Assembly: GCA_041590855.1 (NCBI GenBank)
Contig: JBFHTA010000125.1
Span: 1 to 11,173, forward strand
Source of the DNA: Litoribrevibacter sp041590855
Lineage (GTDB): Bacteria > Pseudomonadota > Gammaproteobacteria > Pseudomonadales > Litoribrevibacteraceae
Length of the DNA: 11,173 bases
Direction: 5' to 3'
Below the pieces are notes generated by a model. It had not been told where the DNA came from. It saw nothing but the letters and a program-made list of their open reading frames with translations, and did no database searches. Positions 6,435 to 11,173 of the stretch are shown here, in pieces. The number at the start of each line of letters is the position of its first letter. The stretch's first letter is position 1. Position numbers and translations under genes: made by a program.

Positions 6435-6452
6435 ACACAGTGTAGTTTAATT
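6426..6452. promoter_or_regulatory. 27-bp palindromic operator, likely bound by the TetR regulator
   Basis: Two 13-base arms flank a central A at 6439. The inner 7 bp (ACTACAC / GTGTAGT) and the outer 5 bp (AATTA / TAATT) pair perfectly, with a single mismatch between them. Length and symmetry fit a TetR-family site. It lies in the divergent promoter region, over the -10 and start site of the metallo-hydrolase gene. Binding by the adjacent regulator is inferred. Confidence 0.78.
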
Positions 6453-6468
6453 ATTGAGTGATCTAATC

Positions 6469-7572
6469 ATGCCTAAACGAAAACGACGATTAGTTCTTGT
6501 TACCAGTGCTATTGTTTTGATGGGAGTATCTGCCATGTCTGTGAGTTCTCTGGATGCCAAAGCCCCGCTTAGTCTGGAAAGTGAGTCCAAGGGCAGCCAT
6601 TATCGTGATGGTAAATTCCACAATGAATCAAAGAGGACGGTTCAGCTCGAATGGGGTACTTTGTTTCAGTACGTCAAAGAATCTTTCAAACACAGAAACG
6701 TTGAAACGGAACCGAAAGGCAGTATTCCGGTACGTAAGATGATGACGGAAGATATCTTATCTGCCTCGGAAGACAGCGTATGGCGCATTGGCCATTCCAC
6801 GTTATTACTCAAAATCTCCGGAAAACTCATTTTGTTGGACCCGGTGTTTTCTGAACGTGCTTCGCCGTTTCAATTCATTGGTCCCAAACGTTTCCATCAA
6901 CCACCTATCGGGATAGATGCATTACCACTGATTGATGCGGTAGTGATCTCTCATAATCATTACGATCATTTGGACAAAGACAGCATTAAGCAACTGGCGG
7001 GTAAAGTTGCACATTTTATGGTGCCCCTTGGTAACGGGAATGACTTGGTGGCCTGGGGTGTGGATGAACAGAAAATCACTGAGATGGATTGGTGGCAAGA
7101 GTTTCATCTTGATGAGGTAACGCTTGTCAGTACGCCTTCGCAGCATTTTTCCGGAAGAGGCATTACTGACCGGGATAAAACACTGTGGTCTTCGTATGTG
7201 ATAAAGAGTTCAGAGAGTCGGGTGTTCTTTTCAGGTGACACCGGTTACTTCAATGGCTTCAAAGAGATTGGTGAGAAATACGGCCCGTTTGATCTAACCT
7301 TGATTGAAACGGGGGCTTATCATCCTAGCTGGGCCAGTATTCATATGTTGCCGGAACAAAGCCTACAAGCGCATGTTGACCTTAAAGGCCAACGCATGAT
7401 GCCTATTCATAACGGTACGTTTAACCTGGCTTTGCATTCATGGAAGGACCCGTTTGAACAAATTACTCGGTTGGCAGAAAGCCAACAGGTGGACTTGCTG
7501 ACGCCAGAAATGGGGGAGCCGCTTACCCTTAAAGGCAAAGAAAAAACGCTGAAATGGTGGGTGGAGATTTAA
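6469..7572 (+). CDS. RomA / NAPE-PLD-like metallo-beta-lactamase-fold hydrolase
   Basis: A 367-residue zinc-dependent hydrolase of the metallo-beta-lactamase fold, in the group containing RomA and N-acylphosphatidylethanolamine phospholipase D. Zinc ligands are visible: the HNHYDH motif (His162, His164, Asp166, His167), His226 in PSQHFSGR, Asp257 in FSGDTGY and His314 in MPIHNGT. 'GHSTLLLKISGKLILLDPVF' (about 108-127) is the typical lead-in. An N-terminal basic segment (PKRKRR) plus a hydrophobic helix (about 8-26) is a signal anchor or uncleaved signal, so the protein is membrane-linked or periplasmic. I prefer ATG at 6469. A TTG at 6454 would add five residues, but it abuts the palindrome and would leave almost no leader after the predicted start site. 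The gene is divergent from the TetR regulator and probably repressed by it. The substrate is unknown; phospholipid-like amides are a family-based guess. Confidence 0.88.
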   Translation: MPKRKRRLVLVTSAIVLMGVSAMSVSSLDAKAPLSLESESKGSHYRDGKFHNESKRTVQLEWGTLFQYVKESFKHRNVETEPKGSIPVRKMMTEDILSASEDSVWRIGHSTLLLKISGKLILLDPVFSERASPFQFIGPKRFHQPPIGIDALPLIDAVVISHNHYDHLDKDSIKQLAGKVAHFMVPLGNGNDLVAWGVDEQKITEMDWWQEFHLDEVTLVSTPSQHFSGRGITDRDKTLWSSYVIKSSESRVFFSGDTGYFNGFKEIGEKYGPFDLTLIETGAYHPSWASIHMLPEQSLQAHVDLKGQRMMPIHNGTFNLALHSWKDPFEQITRLAESQQVDLLTPEMGEPLTLKGKEKTLKWWVEI

Positions 7573-7689
7573 GGAACCGTTGATTAGGTATCGGAAGATT
7601 ACAATTTTTTCATGTTCAAAAGAAGAGTAGAACTTAGCCTTGGTTAAGGGATCAGAGTCCTGAATTGAGTAACAACAGTGTTCAATATT

Positions 7690-7694
7690 AAGGA
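7690..7694 (+). promoter_or_regulatory. Ribosome binding site of the 13-residue-repeat lipoprotein
   Basis: AAGGA lies 6 bases before the ATG at 7701 and fixes its start. The 128-bp spacer upstream (7573-7700) shows no convincing terminator or promoter, so read-through from the metallo-hydrolase gene is possible. Confidence 0.65.
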
Positions 7695-7700
7695 TTCTAT

Positions 7701-8060
7701 ATGAGAAATATCTACATTAAGGCTTTGGGCGTTGGCCTTTTCCTTTCTATGGTTGGCTGCAGTTCTGTCCCTTCCTGGGACAATATGTCTGAAAATGAAA
7801 TTTCGCAATGGAAAACCATTGGCTTTGATGCGGAACAGGCGGAAGACTGGTCTGAAGAGGGTTTTAATCCGGAAAACGCTATTGGCTGGGCCGCCGCAGG
7901 TTTTGACTTGGACTCGGCTACAGAGTGGAAGGAAGAGTCTTACACTGCACAGGAAGCGTCTCGTTGGAAAGAGGCTGGCTTTAGTTTAAGTGAGGCTATT
8001 GATGAAAGAGAAAAGGGGTTAACGCCCGTTCAGGCGGAAGCGTCTGCAACTGCGGAATAA
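7701..8060 (+). CDS. Small lipoprotein built of six tandem 13-residue repeats
   Basis: A 119-residue lipoprotein whose lipobox is LSMVGC (Cys20). Almost all of the mature part is six uninterrupted 13-residue units, from residue 35 to 112: SQWKTIGFDAEQA, EDWSEEGFNPENA, IGWAAAGFDLDSA, TEWKEESYTAQEA, SRWKEAGFSLSEA and IDEREKGLTPVQA. The consensus is xxWxxxGFxxxxA, with Trp at position 3, Gly-Phe at 7-8 and Ala at 13; the last unit is the most degenerate. Each unit probably forms a short helical turn-helix, giving a small acidic solenoid. A true frame is supported by the ribosome site, the lipobox and the repeats. The function is unknown. It lies downstream of the metallo-hydrolase gene and ends before a bidirectional terminator. 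Confidence 0.88.
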   Translation: MRNIYIKALGVGLFLSMVGCSSVPSWDNMSENEISQWKTIGFDAEQAEDWSEEGFNPENAIGWAAAGFDLDSATEWKEESYTAQEASRWKEAGFSLSEAIDEREKGLTPVQAEASATAE

Positions 8061-8128
8061 TCCGTTCCTGAATGTGTTCTTAAATGGAATGACATTGAAG
8101 AGATTGTGCTGAGGGGACTCACCTAATG

Positions 8129-8157
8129 AAAAACCACCCAATATAGGGTGGTTTTTT
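8129..8157. terminator. Bidirectional Rho-independent terminator
   Basis: A perfect 11-bp stem, AAAAACCACCC / GGGTGGTTTTT, with an AATATA loop, has T-runs in both directions. It sits between the converging repeat-lipoprotein and chemoreceptor genes. Confidence 0.9.
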
Positions 8158-8173
8158 GTGGGCGTAGAAAAGA

Positions 8174-10057
8174 TCAGACCTTGAACACGCTGAGGTGGTC
8201 TTCTTGTTGGCTGGCTTTTTCCACCATGTCTTGACAGTGGCTGGTTTGTTTTTCGGAACCATCGGCAACGCTTTGGCTGATGTCGCGGATGTTGGTGGTG
8301 TTCCGGTTGATTTCTTCAGTAGTGGCGCTTTGTTCTTCAGCCGCTGCTGCAATCTGGATGGTCATGTCGGAAATTTCAGAAATAGCCCGGCTGATGGCAT
8401 CCAGTGCATCATTGGCCTTGGCTGAAACTTCTTGAGTTTCATTGGCCATTTGCTGGCTGTGATTGATGGTTTGTTCGGCTTGCTTCACGCCGGTTTGAAG
8501 CTGATTGATCATGTTTTGAATTTCTTCGGTCGACTCCTGGGTGCGTGATGCCAATGCCCTTACTTCATCTGCAACTACAGCAAAGCCTCGGCCTTGCTCA
8601 CCCGCGCGGGCGGCTTCAATCGCTGCATTCAAGGCCAGTAAGTTGGTTTGTTCGGCAATGCCAGTAATGACCGACAGAATGGATTCAATGTTGTTACTGT
8701 ATTCCGCCAGGTTGGTGATGGTCTTGACGGCAGCGTTCATATCACTGGAGAGCTGATTAATTGAGGTAGTGGTCTTTTGTACGATGCCCGCACCTGTTTG
8801 AGCCGCTTCCAGTGCGGTTTGCGCACTGTCCGCGCCACGTTGGGCATTGTCTGCCACTTCGTGGGCGGTGGAGGACATCTCTGCCATTGCGGTTGCCAGT
8901 TGATCCAGCTCTGCCAATTGGTGCATCAAACTTTCAGACGCCTGATGTGCTGCTTCGGCAGTCAGGTCAGTGCTGCTTCGGACGCCGGAAGAGAGCTCTT
9001 TAATCTTGATGATCAGTTGTTGGAGGTGCTCTACAAACTGGTTGAATTGTACGGATACCTTGCCAAACTCGTCGTTACTGACAATAGGTAAGCGTTTCGT
9101 CAAATCGCCTTCACCCCGGTTAATTTCAAGAAGGGATTCATATAAAAGCTGCAAAGGTTGCAGAACTTTGGTCATCACGAAAAACAGAATCAAGGTACTC
9201 GCGATGACGCCAATTATTGCGGCAATGGAAGCGCGCCAACCTACGGTGGCTGCATCAGCCATGATGGTGTCTTCTTCAACCACCACACCAATCATCCAAT
9301 CACTGCCTTTTAGATTAGAAAGCGGGTGATAAGAGGTAAATACGGAGGTGCCGTCAATGTCTATGGTTTGCAAATCGGAGCTCAGCTTCGGCATCTCTCC
9401 TGAAAAGAGTTTGGACATCGGCTTGCCGTTCAGCTTTGTGTTTGGGTGGCTGATGATGGTGCCGCGTTTGTTCAGTAAGAAGGCATAACCCGCGTTATTG
9501 AAGTTTACGGTATTTAGCGAGTCTGACACTGTCTTCAGACTTAAATCACCACCAAATGCCCCTTTGAACTGGCCCTTATCACTGAGGTTGGCGACCACAG
9601 AAATTAATATTTCGTTGGTGGCAGCGTCCGGGTAGGGCTCGGTCAGTGCAGCTCTGCCGTTGGCTGCTTTTGCCACGTTATACCAAGGGCGTTTTCTGGC
9701 ATCCCAACTGGTGGGGTTCCAGGATGGGTCATTGGTAATGCGCTTTCCGTCGGTGTCCAGACCGCCAAAAATCAGCAGAAATTCGTCTTTTAGTACCGGT
9801 CGGTCGAAGACTTCCTGAATGCGCTCTTTACTGAAATCGCCATCAATGGTTTGGGCCATCAGATTAATCTGGTTGAGTTTACCATTCAGCCAGTTAGCGA
9901 TTTGATGTGCCAGCGCGGAGCTGATTTCATTAATTGAGTTTTCGGTCTTTTGGTACAAACTGCTTTTAACAGTGAGGTATTGTGACCAGGACAAGACACT
10001 GATAACGACCAATAGAATAAGTGCGGATATTCCCGCAATCTTATGAGAAACTTTCAC
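8174..10057 (-). CDS. Methyl-accepting chemotaxis protein with a dCache sensor
   Basis: A 627-residue inner-membrane chemoreceptor. Order: transmembrane helix 1 (about 8-28), periplasmic double-Cache domain (about 35-270), transmembrane helix 2 (about 275-297), HAMP domain (about 298-350) and the signalling coiled coil (about 370-627). The conserved CheA/CheW-binding hairpin tip is at about 465-500 (GIAEQTNLLALNAAIEAARA, then GEQGRGFAVVADEVRALA). In the sensor, R123-x-W125-Y126, Y142-x-D144 and D171 match most of the dCache amino-acid-binding motif. Two usual contacts differ (Trp118 for the expected Tyr and Val128 for Asp), so an amino-acid ligand is only possible. There is no C-terminal CheR pentapeptide; the end is HLSVFKV. 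The start is GTG at 10057 with a strong GGAGG site 5 bases upstream. It is a single-gene unit, with no che genes nearby. Confidence 0.96.
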   Translation of the reverse strand: MKVSHKIAGISALILLVVISVLSWSQYLTVKSSLYQKTENSINEISSALAHQIANWLNGKLNQINLMAQTIDGDFSKERIQEVFDRPVLKDEFLLIFGGLDTDGKRITNDPSWNPTSWDARKRPWYNVAKAANGRAALTEPYPDAATNEILISVVANLSDKGQFKGAFGGDLSLKTVSDSLNTVNFNNAGYAFLLNKRGTIISHPNTKLNGKPMSKLFSGEMPKLSSDLQTIDIDGTSVFTSYHPLSNLKGSDWMIGVVVEEDTIMADAATVGWRASIAAIIGVIASTLILFFVMTKVLQPLQLLYESLLEINRGEGDLTKRLPIVSNDEFGKVSVQFNQFVEHLQQLIIKIKELSSGVRSSTDLTAEAAHQASESLMHQLAELDQLATAMAEMSSTAHEVADNAQRGADSAQTALEAAQTGAGIVQKTTTSINQLSSDMNAAVKTITNLAEYSNNIESILSVITGIAEQTNLLALNAAIEAARAGEQGRGFAVVADEVRALASRTQESTEEIQNMINQLQTGVKQAEQTINHSQQMANETQEVSAKANDALDAISRAISEISDMTIQIAAAAEEQSATTEEINRNTTNIRDISQSVADGSEKQTSHCQDMVEKASQQEDHLSVFKV

Positions 10058-10062
10058 TGCAG

Positions 10063-10067
10063 CCTCC
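10063..10067 (-). promoter_or_regulatory. Ribosome binding site fixing the chemoreceptor GTG start
   Basis: GGAGG on the minus strand lies 5 bases before GTG at 10057. No ATG gives a better-placed start, so GTG is chosen. Confidence 0.8.
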
Positions 10068-10084
10068 AGTACAACGGCTTCAAG

Positions 10085-10138
10085 TTGTTTGAAACAAAAG
10101 ACTTGTTTATTGATGGTAAGATAGCGTTTTCTTACAGA
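10085..10138 (+). promoter_or_regulatory. Divergent promoter region with two inverted repeats (chemoreceptor / pldA)
   Basis: The 174-bp gap between the two genes holds a perfect 13-bp palindrome, TTGTTT-G-AAACAA (10085-10097), and a second inverted repeat, GTAAGA / TCTTAC (10116-10135). A possible pldA promoter, TTGATG-17 bp-TACAGA (10110-10138), spans the latter. These are modest signals and none is decisive. I saw no clear sigma28 flagellar promoter for the chemoreceptor. Confidence 0.3.
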
Positions 10139-10217
10139 GTAGATGGTTAATTTCCAGATTCAAGTTTACGTCCATGTCGCAAGGTATTTTAGGCTGCTTA
10201 TGGGCGTTTTCATCCCA

Positions 10218-10224
10218 AAGGGAG
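10218..10224 (+). promoter_or_regulatory. Ribosome binding site of pldA
   Basis: AAGGGAG lies 7 bases before ATG at 10232. This supports the long N-terminus over an internal Met nearer the hydrophobic core of the signal peptide. Confidence 0.7.
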
Positions 10225-10231
10225 AGTAAAA

Positions 10232-11173
10232 ATGCAGGATCGCCAACCCCTTCCGACAATCTTCACACACTCGTTATGTAAGTGGCTGCCATATAAGAGT
10301 CGGTCATGGACAGAGAGTCGGTCATGGACAGTCATGACTGTGGGGCTGTTGTTCAGTGCTCAAGTGTTTTCTGATGCACAGGTTTCTGAAGAAGAACCAT
10401 TGTCACTCGATCCTCCTAAGGGGCATTCCGAAGCTTATAAAGAGTGTATTCTGAAAAGTGTTGAGTTGGCCGGGGATGAGGTCAGTGCGGTTGAAATCAG
10501 GAACAACTGTATGCGGCTGGAAGCCCAGGCAGAGGTAGAAGTCCCTAAGCGTATTCTGGTTGAAAAAGCCACCGAGGATAACCGCTTCATTATCACGGCT
10601 CACCATCAAAATTACATTTTGCCATTCAGTTATATGGCTGATCCGAATCAGCAACCCTATGAAGATTCAAACTTTTATCCGGGGGTAGAGAATCCGGTTC
10701 AAAACGAAGAAGTTAAACTGCAACTGAGCTTGAAGGTTCCAATTACGTATTCAAGTTTATTAGTGCCGAATGACACCATTTATTTCGGGTTTACGTTGAA
10801 GTCGTTTTGGCAGCTTTATGCCGATGAAATATCGTCGCCGTTCCGGGAAACCAATTACCGGCCTGAACTGTATTATGAAGCGCCAATTCCCGCCAAGCTT
10901 TGGGGCGGTACTATGCTGACCCGGGTAGGAATCGAACATGAGTCCAATGGTCGTGGTGGGCAGTTAAGTCGCAGTTGGAATCGGATTTTTGCCGGGGTCG
11001 GGTTTGCCAAGAACAACTGGGGCGTGTATGTGCAGCCTTGGTATCGTTTGCCGGAAGATGCGAAAGACCCGGCCGATGACCCGGATGGTGATGATAACCC
11101 GGACATCAATAAATACATGGGCTACTACAGCGTTAAAGGTGTTTACCGCCCAAGTGAAGATTACGAATTCACC
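10232..11173 (+). CDS. pldA: Outer-membrane phospholipase A (OMPLA), 3' end cut by window
   Basis: Outer-membrane beta-barrel phospholipase A, which hydrolyses phospholipids misplaced in the outer leaflet when it dimerises with calcium. The frame is open to the last base, so the C-terminus lies outside; 314 residues are visible. The catalytic triad keeps the exact E. coli spacing: His236 and Ser238 in IEHESNGRGG, and Asn250 in SRSWNR. Further family marks are 'YFGFTLKSFWQLYADEISSPFRE' split over residues ~184-206, 'QPWYRLPE' near 268-275 and 'DNPDINKYMGYY' near 288-299. An acidic stretch (DAKDPADDPDGDD) makes that loop longer than in E. coli. The signal peptide has an unusually long charged n-region (about 34 residues) before the core MTVGLLFSAQVF, with likely cleavage after SDA (about 49); an 18-bp tandem duplication lies in it. 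Residues ~50-110 form an extra N-terminal segment with two cysteines (Cys72, Cys93). Confidence 0.95.
   Translation, partial: MQDRQPLPTIFTHSLCKWLPYKSRSWTESRSWTVMTVGLLFSAQVFSDAQVSEEEPLSLDPPKGHSEAYKECILKSVELAGDEVSAVEIRNNCMRLEAQAEVEVPKRILVEKATEDNRFIITAHHQNYILPFSYMADPNQQPYEDSNFYPGVENPVQNEEVKLQLSLKVPITYSSLLVPNDTIYFGFTLKSFWQLYADEISSPFRETNYRPELYYEAPIPAKLWGGTMLTRVGIEHESNGRGGQLSRSWNRIFAGVGFAKNNWGVYVQPWYRLPEDAKDPADDPDGDDNPDINKYMGYYSVKGVYRPSEDYEFT
10296..10331 (+). repeat. Perfect 18-bp tandem duplication in the pldA signal-peptide region
   Basis: AGAGTCGGTCATGGACAG occurs twice back to back (10296-10313 and 10314-10331). It encodes a repeated SRSWT(E/V) segment and stays in frame. The perfect identity suggests a recent slippage event. 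Confidence 0.9.

Noticed and set aside
6454..6468. TTG start of the metallo-hydrolase at 6454
   Set aside because: It directly abuts the operator and would leave a leader of only about 13 bases with no ribosome site; ATG at 6469 fits the predicted promoter better.
8195..9329. Several plus-strand frames opposite the chemoreceptor
   Set aside because: They are mirror frames of a strongly conserved signalling domain, overlap one another and lack ribosome sites.
10403..11118. Two minus-strand frames opposite pldA
   Set aside because: They are antisense to the pldA frame with its conserved catalytic motifs.

Overview
The window looks like chromosomal DNA of a free-living, motile, probably marine gammaproteobacterium. 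The evidence is a complete dCache-type chemoreceptor, an outer-membrane phospholipase A (PldA), five predicted lipoproteins with clear lipoboxes, a Gram-negative lipoprotein trio (CsgG-like, DUF4810, DUF799), moderate GC content, and Rho-independent terminators at gene ends. I cannot name a genus. No tRNA, rRNA, CRISPR array, insertion sequence or prophage gene is visible.

Layout. Positions 1-1255 (+) hold the 3' two thirds of an ABC exporter half-transporter. It converges on a minus-strand lipoprotein operon (3194 to 1386: CsgG-like, DUF4810, DUF799), with two strong hairpins at 1268-1338 between them. The gap 3195-3558 holds promoter-like sequence, a possible 44-codon ORF and a large hairpin. 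From 5579 down to 3559 (-) lies one large repeat lipoprotein gene, with calcium-binding-like DxNGDGxxD motifs on a 27-residue period, split by a frameshift near 4690. Next is a TetR regulator (6355 to 5723, -) divergent from a RomA/NAPE-PLD-like metallo-beta-lactamase-fold protein (6469-7572, +). Their shared promoter region carries a near-perfect 27-bp palindrome and a weaker second copy. A small lipoprotein made of six tandem 13-residue repeats (7701-8060, +) follows. It converges, across a bidirectional terminator, on a methyl-accepting chemotaxis protein (10057 to 8174, -). Divergent from that is pldA (10232 to beyond the window end, +).

How the genes relate. The lipoprotein trio is a cell-envelope operon. 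The TetR/metallo-hydrolase pair is a self-contained regulatory module that resembles the ramR-romA arrangement of enterobacteria, but without ramA. The rest appear to be single-gene units. Envelope proteins dominate the window. The least explained items are the broken 27-residue-repeat lipoprotein, the 13-residue-repeat lipoprotein, and the possible small transcript around 3255-3504.
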